From positions 2,347,011 to 2,411,010 of the forward strand of contig VXAY01004360.1 in the NCBI GenBank assembly GCA_013399855.1: 64,000 nucleotides of DNA. Reading direction: 5' to 3'. Positions 10,194 through 21,455 of the stretch are shown in pieces. The first letter of the stretch is position 1. The number at the start of each line of letters is the position of its first letter. The DNA is from Oxyruncus cristatus. Taxonomy: Eukaryota > Chordata > Aves > Passeriformes > Cotingidae. The notes under the pieces were generated by a model. The model made no database searches and had not been told where the DNA came from. It saw only the letters and a list, made by a program, of their open reading frames with translations. The position numbers and the translations under genes were made by a program.

Positions 10194-12201
10194 ATTGTCC
10201 ATCAAAGTCAATGGCTGTCCATCCACCTCAAGGGGCACTGCGCTGGGGCACAAATACTGTATTTCAGAAATTCTTCTGAGAAAGAGCAGGAGCATTAGCA
10301 AAGCAGCATATGAATTAAAGCAGGCTTGATCCTCTTTAGTGTGTGCTCTGAGCCTGGGGCCCACTAAGAACCTTCTGATCACATAATCTGCCTATCTGGA
10401 GGATCTGTATATATACAGTGAGATAATCCTGGTAATCAAGGGTGTAGATGATAGCATTATTATTTTATTCCCATAAATACTTGAAAAAAATATATTTTCT
10501 TCATCAGTGCAATCTGATAGGTGAAATTCCCACACTCTTTGAAAACGAAAACAGACCTGCCAGAAAAATGTGTAAATGTAATAGAAATAAAGGCAAGGAT
10601 AAAATATCTCAGAAAGCAAAACACACAAAGTAAAAGCATTTTGGCTGCATACATGTTTTCCAGTTTTCAAGTGTAATCAAAAATTACTGAGAAACAACAT
10701 ACAGATGATATTGTTTTATGAGAGGTGTCAGAAAACATAATCATATTTACGCACTCTAGCTGTGTAACAGGAATCCTTGGACCATGACAGGCAGGGGCAA
10801 AAGGCAAAAGAGAGTGAAGTGGCTTAGACAGAAGCTGACAACTCCCTTTGTCCAAGGGATAGGGAGCTAGGAACATTGGGGCAGTGGGGGACAGGAGAGA
10901 AAGTGTGTAGCCAGAGAAGGGCAGTCCAGGTCTGGCACGCTGATGAGTGATCACAGCAGTTGCAGTCCTATTCTGGTACCCCCATAGAAATGCAGTATCT
11001 GCCTGAGCTCTACTTAGCCCATTATGTCACTACTAAAGCCAAAGAAAAATACTGACAACTCAAAGACAGGACTGAAGGATAGAGTGTTACTGATATAGTT
11101 CAGCTGGTAAGAGTGGAAAGTCCGGTCTCTTACAGTGCTGTAACAACACCAGAGCGGGAGCAACTCATGTTAATTGGGTGAGCTGTTTCTCCTAGCTCTT
11201 GCTTCTCTGGAGAAATGGACTTTTCGTCTTTCCTAGTAGGAAGCAGGGTATTTCCTTCTGATCCTGGGGGAATTGTGACAAGGACAAGAGGTTGCTGCTA
11301 TGACAAAGCCACTGAGGTGTGGGAATAGCATTTATTGACAAACATCTATCCAGTGAGCACCAGAATAATCCCCTAAGTCATCAAGAGAAACTCAGGTCAC
11401 CTTCCATTCCACACATTTCTAATTGTGGTTTATTAATGGACTGAATATTTTTGCTATTTCTACATAAGGTTAGTCTGTTCTAGTGAATTTGTTTTGTTGG
11501 GGTTTTTTTTACAGTAAGATGAAATGATACTTATTTTGTGTCCCTCTCCCCCTATAAAAATCTGTGCAGTGTAACCAGTTTCACAGAATTCTGCAGCCTT
11601 GGCTCACATGGTATAGATGGGGCTGGGAATGAAAGAACTTCCCCTACAGCCAGGCATTCCTATCTCTTGTTCTTTTTAAATTGTAAATTTATAGCGAGAT
11701 ATATACCTATGAAGAACTGGATTTATTTGACAATCAACAATGGAAACTGGCTTCTTGGAGTCCTTGCCATCAGGCTACAGCAAAACAGTTTGTGATAAAC
11801 CACAGCACTACAGTTTGAAATTGAATTTAAAAAATCATCTACTTCATATACCATCTGCAGAGTAGGAATTACTCACCAGGAGTTCTTGAGCTACAACAAC
11901 AAAATAAATGTATGTTTCTGCCAGAAGGATTGTGCCAAAAAGAGCAGACTAACCAAAGAATATTTTTTGCTACATGGTATTTACACAGTGGATACCCCAA
12001 AGTGGCTCAGTTTGCCTATCTTCTGGAGAAGTATTCAGGACACACAATATGAATCCTTGTCTTTATTTCATTCACAGTAAAGTTTTGTTTTGTTTGTTTT
12101 TTTTTTCATTATGGCTTTGGTTTGATCCACAATAAAGGCAAGGGATGTTTGCAAAATCTGGATCGATTTTGCTCTTCAAATTCTTATGACATTCAGTGAA
12201 A
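10194..12201. other. Noncoding stretch, nothing recognised
   Basis: No gene or named repeat. A TAGTTCAGCTGGTAAGAGTGG motif near 11096 resembles a tRNA A box, but no B box follows. A T-rich tract (about 11504-11511) and AT-rich sequence near 11660-11720 are unremarkable. Confidence 0.5.
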
Positions 12202-12262
12202 GCTTAATCCAGCACTATTGAACTCAATGCAAGTTTTGCCAATGGCTTCAACTGGGAATAAG
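12202..12262. repeat. Relic of an ancient amniote interspersed repeat (unnamed)
   Basis: AATCCAGCACTATTGAACTCAATGCAAGTTTTGCCAATGGCTTCAACTGGGA follows the familiar layout 'CCATTGAAGTCAATGG ... CATTGACTTCAATGGGA'. It is diverged at many sites. The core is near self-complementary, so strand is not assigned. Confidence 0.4.
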
Positions 12263-12392
12263 AATTTAATTATGCACTACTGAGTACTGTCAGCATTTGA
12301 TTCTCGTACTTGTAAATGCAGGATATGGGCCTAAACAGATTACAGTCAGTCCCTGAATGGCAGTATCATGGACTAAACCCAACACTAGGGTG

Positions 12393-12412
12393 TTTTTTTT
12401 TTTTTTTTTTTT
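12393..12412. repeat. Poly(T) tract (T20)
   Basis: Twenty consecutive T. No retrocopy or SINE structure is recognisable next to it. Confidence 0.9.
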
Positions 12413-12990
12413 GTAAGAAGAATTTGTTCCTAGAATCCAAACCACAGGAAACTTGCCTCTTGTTTTCCAAAGTATTCCCTTGATCTGCAGGAGATTAATA
12501 CCCATGCTCCTTTTTCTGTAGGAGAGTTTTTTGTGAATAAATTCTTTGTTTTGAGTTCAGGTCGCTGACATCACAGTATGAAATAAAAGATTATCATTGT
12601 CCTTCTGCCTGATTCCTCCAGTTTTGCTTTCCAAGCCTGCAGTCCCTTCCTTCCCAGCACCACAGGAGGATTGCTCTTATGCATTCTCTTCCTTCCCCGG
12701 GGAATCTCCATAAGCACTGTTCAGCTCTGTTAGGTTTTCTTCAGTATTTAATTTCATTAGAAGACCAAGTCTTTCATAAATGTCAAGAGATTGTCTGGGT
12801 TTTTTTGTTTTTTCAAGACAGGATGTTTACATTCCCAGCTTTCACCTAGTTTTCCAGGTTATCAAGATTTCTGTCAGGTAGGATATTACTTTTTTCTGCT
12901 CCCTGTTCTCCACACAATTATCTGAAGTGCTTTGTTTTTTCCCACATAGGGCCCACTTCTGATCTCCTTCACACAGGTTTTAATCTGCCT

Positions 12991-13036
12991 GTTCTAATGG
13001 AGTTACTTCTGATTTAGTTCACTTTGGCAAGGAATC
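12991..13036. repeat. Relic of an ancient amniote interspersed repeat (unnamed)
   Basis: CTAATGGAGTTACTTCTGATTT followed by a diverged stretch matches the 'CAATGGAGTTACTCCTGATTTACAC' part of the same old repeat seen elsewhere in the window. Short and diverged, so confidence is limited. Confidence 0.4.
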
Positions 13037-14519
13037 ATTCCTTCAGCCTCCACGGAGCTGTAGTGGGCTTCAATTCCCTAATTGTGCTGCATAATGCTTT
13101 TATCTTCCTTACAGGCCCTCTTGGTCCCAAATCCATGCCTCACTGAAAGTCCCACCATAAGTCAGTCCTCACATCCTGTCTGAAGGGGGACAGGGAAAAG
13201 GGGCATCAGGAGCAAAGAAAGAGGATGCAACGTGGGCTGATACCTTCCACTCCATTTTCCTGTTGGCTGTGGCTTTCCTCTGTTGTAAGAATAAAAGGAT
13301 AAAGGAGTTTTGCTCCAAACCCATTTCTGCTGGTGTTTAGCCTAAGTTGAGACATTTTAATCTGTCCTGTCCACAGTAACTTTGCTCATCTCATCTGCGT
13401 CTTTCGCTGACAGAATAATCTCATCTGCTCTATAGGTATATGGTCGTTTGTTAGAGTCTTGTAAACAGATTAGAGAGGTAGTTCCAGAGAAAGATGAGAT
13501 ATGTAGAATGGTTTCTTTTGGGAGCATCAATCTTGCATCTGGTTACAGTAAATCAGCACCACCATGAACTCGATCCATTTAATGAACACATGGGCTAAGA
13601 GTTCATTTTTTCATTTAAGAGCAGTTTATTCGCAGAAGTTAACACCCTGCAGAAGAAGATAAAGCAGATGGAAGATACCAAGCTGGAAGTCAAATATGTC
13701 TGTGTGTGTGTTCTGTATTAAAGAAGTTTTCAATATTTGCATGTTATAAGCCTTAAGTCAGAATAGATGTTGTGATTAAATAAATTAAAATTTAAACAAA
13801 AATACCCTATTATTAAAATCTGTATGCTTAATATCTGTGGCAACCACTGAGTCTTCTTCTTTCTGTTGATTTACAAGATATATGGTTAGTTTTACAATCT
13901 AGGAACAGTCTCTAAAACAATGTACACCTTTTACTAGTAGCATAAAACGCTCCTGGTATTAGTATAATAAAGTTGTTTACTTGTAAATAATCTTAAAAAA
14001 GTTTTCCTAAAGCAAGCAGCAAAATGTGACACACATGTAGTGCAACTAGAATTTCTCTACATAACCATTCTTCGTTCAATCCACCACCCAAACAATGATT
14101 ACAGCTTAAATATTTGGAAAAAAAAACCAGTGAACGTTTTCACGGAAGGAATAACAGGAAAATCTGTCTGAATATTCATTCAGATAATGTATAAAAAGAA
14201 ATATTTAAGTTATCTTGAAAAAAATCTTGCCTAAGAAGTGTTGCTGAAACTTCCAAATGAGAAACTACTAATGAAGGAGTCTATCTACAAGGCAGTTGAG
14301 ATAAAGTCCATGAATAGAAATATTCAGAACCCTCCTCAGGAGGCAGGATAATTTGCTTTGAAGCCAACTTCTGCTTTCTAAAAGACAGAGGCAGATCAGT
14401 ATGGCTATTTTGCTCATAGGCTCTGAATAATTGACCCCACATTCGTCTGTGTAATCAACACAAACAGCTTCACTGACAATATGCAAATGAAAACTCAGAT
14501 TAACTTTCCCAGTTCTACC

Positions 14520-14538
14520 AAAAAAAAAAAAAAAAAAA
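14520..14538. repeat. Poly(A) tract (A19)
   Basis: Nineteen consecutive A, immediately left of the AT-rich segment at 14540-14860. Confidence 0.9.
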
Positions 14539-14539
14539 T

Positions 14540-14860
14540 TATGTATCTTTTAGTGCAGTGGAGGCTTGGAATCAGTATCATCCATTATTGACTTTGTAGC
14601 TAACTAATGGCTTTGCACATTATTAGCATTACTAGTATGAATATAGCTAATAGATATTAATATGATGTGAAAAAGTGCTCATTAAAACACTGTAAAAAGC
14701 ATTTGGTTAGTAATTAGCACTTTTGAAAGCCTAACTTCTTAACTAATGCATTTATTTCACATATTTATAATTACAAAATTTTATGTGCTCTCATTTTTAT
14801 AAATTAGAGTTACAAAAAAAATGTGCTCAGTATAACTCCAATATATTTTTCATCTTTCCT
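14540..14860. promoter_or_regulatory. Candidate conserved noncoding element, homeodomain-motif rich
   Basis: About 300 bp of non-repetitive, AT-rich sequence dense in TAAT-type cores: GCTAACTAATGG, CACATTATTAGCATTACTAG, AATATAGCTAATAG, GTTAGTAATTAGCAC, TTAACTAATGCATTTATTTC. It lacks simple-repeat character and stop-free frames. Such texture is typical of developmental enhancers in bird gene deserts. Conservation is inferred, not shown. Confidence 0.3.
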
Positions 14861-16734
14861 TTCTTTCTCTTTGTCACGTTCACAGAAAGCGCAAAGGAAG
14901 AAGATTTCGGCAGTAGCTCAGTGATGGAAATCTAGCACATGGAGCTCCTGCAAAAACCATTCCACAGACAGGAAAGGTAGAATGAAATAGAGCAAAATGC
15001 TGCATGGAAATGCAGTTCTCCAGAGTGGACTCCAAGGTGCCCAGTCCTCTCTGTTCCCAAGTGCTCTCACTTGGAGCAGCCACTTGGTTCACTGATACAC
15101 TCAGATTCTGCTGGATGAGCATCATGCATCAATAATGAGCTTCACTGTAAGTATAGTTGCAACACAAATGCTTTTACTTGAAAGAAAAAGTGTTCTTCTA
15201 TTCTCCAACACCATCACGGTGGAGATCCAGTTTCCTGATACAGAGAATCTGCAAGAAAGTAGTTGAATTTATCATAACCTGGAGGGGAAAAAATGCAAAA
15301 AATAACACCCCGAACAGTACTACAAAGAAACAACAAAAAATCTGGAGGACATAAGCATAGAACACAGAACGGAAGGAGTGTTGGAGGAGAGCAAGGAGAT
15401 GACAACCCTTTAGGAAGGCCTTGATTGGGGAAAACAAAAAAAAGTCAACAAATTGTTCCTACAATTTCACACTGAGTTTTTATTTTGACCAAACTATAAA
15501 TGTTGTTACATTTTTTGGTTTGAGACCACTCTGTTGCCTGCAGTGACACTTCTGAGGGATCAAGCAGCAGGGGTCTAGCGACCCCCTGTGTGGCCTCTCT
15601 CCAGGTTACATGAGCCCTTGGTAAGGGGTGGTCTGCCACACAGTAAGGCCTGGCAGTCGTGGCCCTTTAATTTGACCTCTCCACAGAGTATTCAGCTTGG
15701 CTCATCTAATCTTCCATCTCTTAAGCACTGTGGTCTCTGACACTGCCTCCACCCCAGAAGAGAGGGGTTGTTGCTATGCTGGTTGGGGCACAGTATGCCT
15801 GCTTTGTGGCAGGCCGAGGCTGCCTATACTTGTATATCATTAGCAGAGGGACCCCTAAAAAGCAGGTTTTCCCTTGTTTTTCACAATATGCTTTCATCAA
15901 CTCTTCAGGTTCCTGTGATAAAAAAACCTCCTCAAAGTCATATTGAGTTCATTTGAAATTCCAAAACTGATGAGGCTTTTGTCTCCCTCTTAACCTAAGA
16001 ACTATTGTTAACTCTAAAAATAAAAGAGATAATCTCTTAAAGATCTAAAAACACTGAACTCTTGACAACCTTTTCAGACATTTACATAAAAATGATTGAC
16101 AGGCTTGTACCTTTAATCTTCATAAAGAAAATGGTGAGGCGGGAGAGGCTATGCCCACCTCACAGCAGTTCTTTCACCAGCTGTCTGACAGTTGTTCTCC
16201 CACAGTTCACATAGATCCAGCACAGTCTGGGTAGATGCTTAATGCTCAGAAGGTGGTATTCATGAAGAAGGTATAAAAATCATTCAAGGGTGCTTGGGCA
16301 ACACTGTTTTCAGGAAAAAGTTCTATTGGTTTTTTTAGTAGGACAAGCAGGGAGTGCTTTCAGATAGGACTGCCAAGAAGTCCAGCTATGTGTCCCCTGC
16401 CCAAATCTCCATGGCTCAAGGACAAACAAAAGCTCTTCTGGAACACAGTTGGATCCAGGGTGCAGTCTGGAAGAGTCGCTGCATGCTCTGCATTGAAGAG
16501 GACAGTTAAAAAAAGTAGACCTAGCTACCGGTACCAAAAAAAGCTCTCCTGTTTATCATAAAGAAGTCTTGAATAGTCACAGTGCAGTGAGCAAAAACAT
16601 CCTTTTCCCAAAGCTTACTGGTCAGAACACATTAAAACATTTGCCTCACTTTCCTAACTGCAAAGTTGTGTTGAGTGTCTACAGAAAGTTGTTAGTAGAG
16701 TCAGGACTACAGGGATGAGACTGGGAGAAGAGAT
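14861..16734. other. Noncoding stretch, nothing recognised
   Basis: No gene or named repeat. Base composition rises slightly in G+C between 15500 and 15800 but without a CpG island. Overlapping open frames near 15157-15437 on both strands reflect an A-rich stretch. Confidence 0.5.
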
Positions 16735-17436
16735 GAGGACACAGCCAACTCCAGCTGGCTCCAACAGACCCACTGCAGGACAGAGATGAGCCCATCAGGT
16801 GGTGCCTCTGTGGTAAGGTAGCATAGAGAGAGTGAGACCACCAGAGGCAGAGGTGGAACTAAAAGGAATGAGAAACAGCAGGGAACATCAAGGTCAGAGG
16901 AGTAGCTCCAGGGTGGAGCAGATATTTCTGAAGGCACTGCAGCCCATGGAGAACCCACAAAGCAACAGATGTTTCCTGAGGGACTGCAGATTGCGAGGAG
17001 AGTCCACATCAAGGCACAGAAAAAGCGTGAGAGCAAAAGGAGCAGGAGAGAGAAATCACTAAACCTCTGCATTCTGACTATAGCTGTCCCCCTGCCCCTG
17101 CACCACTTGGGGAGCAGATACTGGAGTCTGGCGTGAAGGAGTGAAGCTGGACCTGGAAGAGAGAAGAAAGGAGGGGAGAGGCAGAGGCAGAGGGAGAGGG
17201 AAAGTATATCTTTGTGTCTTACTGCCAGATTCTATTTTAATTGGCAATATATTAAATTAAGTTTCTCTAGTCAAGTCTGTTTTGCCTACATCAGTAACTG
17301 GTAAGTAATCTCCCTGTCTGTCTCTTGACCAATGGGCTTCCTCATCCTATTTTCTCCCCATGTCCTGCTGAGAGGGTTTATGAGTGAGCAGCTGGATGGA
17401 AATTTGGATGTTTGCCAAAGCTAACCCACCACAATA
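16735..17436 (+). mobile_element. Endogenous retrovirus LTR (ERVL-like, avian), 5'-incomplete
   Basis: Sense on plus. The order matches a common bird LTR: CACAGCCAACTCCAGCTGGC and GATGAGCCCATCAGGTGGTG at the left, GGAACTAAAAGGAATGAGA, GATATTTCTGAAGGCACTGC, CTGCACCACTTGGGGAG, GGAGTGAAGCTGGACC, a purine-rich GGAGAGGCAGAGGCAG tract, then the R/U5 part with a mutated poly(A) signal (AATATATTAAATTAAG near 17246), CAAGTCTGTTTTGCC, GTAACTGGTAAGTAATCTCC, CTCTTGACCAATGGGC and the terminal ACCCACCACA. No retroviral gene lies beside it, so it is a solo or fragmentary LTR. Its left boundary is uncertain. Family name not assigned. Confidence 0.78.
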
Positions 17437-20400
17437 GGGAACCTGGCACAATGTGTCAAGAACTCAGCAGCACATGGACTATCTCAACTTGGAGCCTCTG
17501 CAATAAGGATATATTTGGTTTCAATCAAAGGAAGCACTGGGAAAGGTAAGGGCTATTTCACAGAGTTATTCTACAGATACAATAATAAATAACTTTAAAA
17601 AAGATTTATTTCCCTATGGGAAATACCAGCTTCAGCCTTTGCTGATTATTTGGAGGAAGAGGAGGCATCTGCATGCTCCCTGAATCCCCAGTCTTTCTCC
17701 TCTCCTCTCTGTTAGAAATAACTAGAGAGTGGAGGACAATTGAAGATTCTCCAGTAATGACACATTAGAGAGGTTTCTTTTGGTTCTATCAATATCCTGT
17801 TTACTACAAGTTTTGTTCTTTCCACAAAAGATACAAACCTGCTTCCAAGTCCTGATTTCATTTCAACAGGACGAAGAGTATAATAAGCTTTTCTGGCTCT
17901 AAATACATTGGGACATTTTGGTCACTTCTCCCAGGAGATAAGAAATCCTAAACCCTCTTTCTATGTCCAGCTGCATTTAGTTATTTTTAGTCTAAAATCT
18001 TTTAAATGTGAACACGTATTTTTCCTGGGTTCTGGGTTCTTTTTGTGCACGTGACATGTCCTCTGAAGTTTCAAAACATGGAGGAATGTCCTTCACCTTC
18101 TCCAACCTCTTTGACAACAGTGGGGCTGTAATGGGGAGGACAGTGAAGGAAAAAACACTCATTCAATGGAGTGAGGAGAGGCCGAGAGAATGTTTCTCCT
18201 GTCCAGCAGATTACTTGTGCAGAACTATTTCCACCACAGAGAATTCCCCAAGTCTGTACAAGGTGCCATGAATTAATCTCTAACTCATTTGTACTCTAGA
18301 CTGTTTCCATCCATTTAGGCTATCAAGGGATTTGCTGTGCTTCTAATGTGTCATTATAAAGTCCTTTAAAATATTTCAATCCTGCTTTAAACTCCTCAAA
18401 GAACTTTAGCTGTATGGTGTAAATTTATGAAGACCATATGAAAGGTGTCAAGCTCATGATAAAAGTCAGAGATAATCCAGAAAAAAAAATTAGTTGGAGT
18501 ACAAATTAATCTTCAGTGTTCCTGTCTGTTCCAGTAGAAGAAATATCTCCAGCATTACCTCCAGGACAAATCTCCTGACAGAAGTCAGCCAACTTACCTC
18601 AAGTGTCTGTGTATATTCTGAAGTTAGTGGTCACTTCCACAAAATCCTGCATTACAGCCTCTTCAGCATGATCCTGTCAAGTTTTACAAAATGCATGGGG
18701 TGGCAGCTAGTGTTAGAGCAAACTGTCTTTGAAAAGGCTGGGTTATTTCTGCAGGTCATGTTTTAACTGGGTGAGCTCTGCCTTTTCAACCAATGCGGAC
18801 TGAATGGCAAATCTTGTCTAAGGCTGGGCACTAGAGCTGTGCCTTTTTGCGACAGAAATTAAAATCAAGTTTTGTTTATTCACAGTTGACAGAGCCTGTG
18901 TAGCACTAATGCATGAGTTATAACACGCCAGCTATGACCTTCTGTTTAAACCATATTTTGGGTAGCTATACTCCAGATATTAGTGGTCCTTACCATCTCA
19001 AATCAACAAAAAAATTCTCTAACCTGGGGACAGTGCTATGGGGTGTCAAAAGAATTGTTCTGGCTACTACCAACCTGGCTACCTGACATACATGAAAGAG
19101 AACATTTATAAATACTTTGAAATTGCAGGATATTGGTCAGTATATAATTATTTCCAAATCTAATACCAACATTATTATTATAGTGTTAGCAGAATGGTAA
19201 TAAAGATTAAATCACTCATAGAAGTTTCACTTTACTGACATCGTATCCTGGGGTTTGTAATCAAAGGGAAAAACATAATTCTGACTTGCTTCCTGTATTC
19301 TTAATCTGATGATGATTTAGGAAAAATCTTTCATTACACAGAATGAGAAAGCATTCCCCCAAACCTGTTATTTCCCTCCCAAATCAAACACTTACTCTCA
19401 TATATGAATCATGCAAATCCCTTGTTTTCCTGAGTCATTCCCTGTGGACTTCTCTCCATTAAAGGAAGGTTAAATGAGGTGGGCAGGATAACCAGAGTAC
19501 CTCTAAAGCATAGCTATCTAAGCAGGTTTAATTTTGAGGCTCCACTAAACAGCTTGCAATCTTGCAGGGCAGGAGTTTTTTCTCCGGTTCTGTGGTTACT
19601 GAACTTTCCATGAACTTGTCCTCTAATGTCAGGTCTTTTGTAGAGGAATTGACCTGTGTCCTGTCGTGTCACCCTTTACAGCCATCCTGAGTCTTCTAGG
19701 ATGTTCTTTGCTGGCCTTCATGTCCTCTTTAGACCAATTTGCAGGCTGACATCAGAGGAATGCTGTTCTTTCTCTTCCTCTCTCCAACTTATGATTTTTA
19801 AAGCCATCCATTTCACTTTGCATTTGACATGAAGGCAAGGAAGTACATTTTAAAAATCACCTATTGGGAAAGTAATAAAAACCTTGAGCCATTAAATTCA
19901 TACACGTTTTTCCTTAGCCTTTGCCAAGTTATGTGCAATAAAACAATTTGACTGTCCTTGACCACACTTTACTGTTGACTATCAGAGTAGCATAAGATAT
20001 CCCTCAGACAGTCTGATTACATTATACAGTGAGATTATATTAAATATGTCCTATATTTTTGGCTGGGACAGCGGCTAACCATGAAGATAGTGGAACCTTT
20101 GATTGTGAGATGTTTCCTTTCTCCGTCCTATTTAAGAGTAAGATATTGTGCACACTCTTCATCAGATCTCCTGACAGCTCACATTTATTGTTTTCTTTAG
20201 CCAATATTTGTGTGTAGCATATGTGGGCAATCCTGCCCCACAGTGACCCATGCTCCAGAACAAGTTCTGTTTAAACATCACACTGGCTAAGTGAAAGTGA
20301 ATAATTATAATAGGCTTGCTCAGTGACAAAAATCCATTTCACGTCTTTGCCAGCCCAGGTCTTTTTCGTTTAATCACTCAACAGAGTTCAAAGGGCTTAT

Positions 20401-20740
20401 ATGATGCATCCCCAGGAAAGGAATGCATACTTATACCCTCCTTGATTTTTATTTTGTAGATGCTTTTATAAAACTAAGCCAACACAACTGTAACAAAAAG
20501 TTCTTTCATTTGACATTCATCATTCATGTTTGTTTGTCATTAACTCAATGACATTGAGCTCACAAAATAGAGTAAAACTCACCTTAATAACATTGCAGGA
20601 AATTTGTATCCCTGCTGAAACGTCTACCTCTGTGTTTAACCACATGACCCAAGACATAGAAGACACAGACATACTTCTGATTTTTAAAGATAGAAAAATA
20701 CAATAATCCTCTCTTGCTGATGAAAAATTTAGTGATTTTT
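17437..20740. other. Noncoding stretch, nothing recognised
   Basis: Over 3 kb of unique-looking sequence. Some AT-rich parts, such as 19820-20060, contain isolated TAAT motifs but not densely. No exon, RNA gene or named transposon seen. Confidence 0.5.
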
Positions 20741-20764
20741 TTTTGGGGGGGGGGGGCGGGGCTC
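20736..20764. repeat. T9-G12-CGGGG homopolymer junction
   Basis: T9 (20736-20744) runs directly into G12 (20745-20756), then CGGGG. The G-rich strand is plus. The tract could form a G-quadruplex and is prone to sequencing-length error. No promoter or CpG island context is visible. Confidence 0.85.
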
Positions 20765-21332
20765 AACCTTCAGGGAATCTGGGAATCTTCATTCATAGCC
20801 AGTAAAAGAAAGACAGAAATTTGCAAAGGCTAAGCCAGGTTCACCCTGGAGTTTTCTGAAGATGTCCTCTGATAAAGGCCATCATAGGGGAATTATGATG
20901 AAGAGGAGTTTATGAGGGCAAAAAAGTAGCTCTTCTCCCACCTCTGCCACACACACCTCCCTCAAGTAGCACTTACAGGCACATAAAAGGGCTGGTACAT
21001 TCTGGAAAGTGGGCCATGTCTGCTGAAAAGAGGCAGGAACAATGTATAGAGCATATCAATTCACACATTCCTCTACAGATTCTTCCCATGTAAGCTCGAA
21101 AGCCATTGCTGCTCAGAAGATGTGACGGTACAATCACCTCTTTGCCTTCCCAGAGAATGTCCCAAGTAATCCACCAGTCTCATTTGGACAAGAAATCTTA
21201 TTTAACAAATTCTCATACTGACAATGTGACCTGACCTACTGAACTGACTGAAAGTCTGTCTGTTGAACCCAGTGTGCACCAAAGTGCCTCCTATCTTCAT
21301 TGACATATCCCTGTTAATACATTTTGCAAGCT
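20765..21332. other. Noncoding stretch, nothing recognised
   Basis: Ordinary single-copy-looking sequence without coding or repeat signal. Confidence 0.5.
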
Positions 21333-21455
21333 CAGTATTGTTTTCATTTTACCAAGGAAGAAGTGAAAAGGAAGTTGAAGGCCCTTTGGTCAAGGTCAAG
21401 AGAGTTTCATTGCCAGAACTGGATTTTGGAAGCTAGTGACTCCTCATCTCACCCT
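21333..21455 (+). mobile_element. MIR-like SINE relic
   Basis: The segment follows the MIR core and tail order with heavy divergence: TTGTTTTCATTTTACCAAGG (core 'TTTTACAGATGAGG'), GAAGTGAAAAGGAAGTTGAA, GGCCCTTTGGTCAAGGTCA ('TTGCCCAAGGTCACA'), ATTGCCAGAACTGGATTTTG ('GGCAGAGCTGGGATTCGA') and AGTGACTCCTCA ('CTGACTCC'). No A/B boxes survive. This is a pre-avian insertion; the call rests on recalled consensus. Confidence 0.5.

Larger units (their letters stand above)
12263..14519. other. Noncoding stretch with relic repeat and a poly(T) tract
   Basis: Contains the T20 run at 12393-12412 and a relic repeat at 12991-13036. The rest, including the T/C-rich segment 12520-12960, shows no coding or named repeat signal. 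Confidence 0.5.

Noticed and set aside
9623..10329. Plus-strand open frames of 98 and 137 codons over the CR1
   Set aside because: They are antisense to the real CR1 ORF2 remnant and their peptides have no homology.
11096..11114. tRNA or SINE promoter A-box look-alike (TAGTTCAGCTGGTAAGAGTGG)
   Set aside because: No B box (GGTTCGANNCC) within 30-60 bp and no cloverleaf can be drawn.
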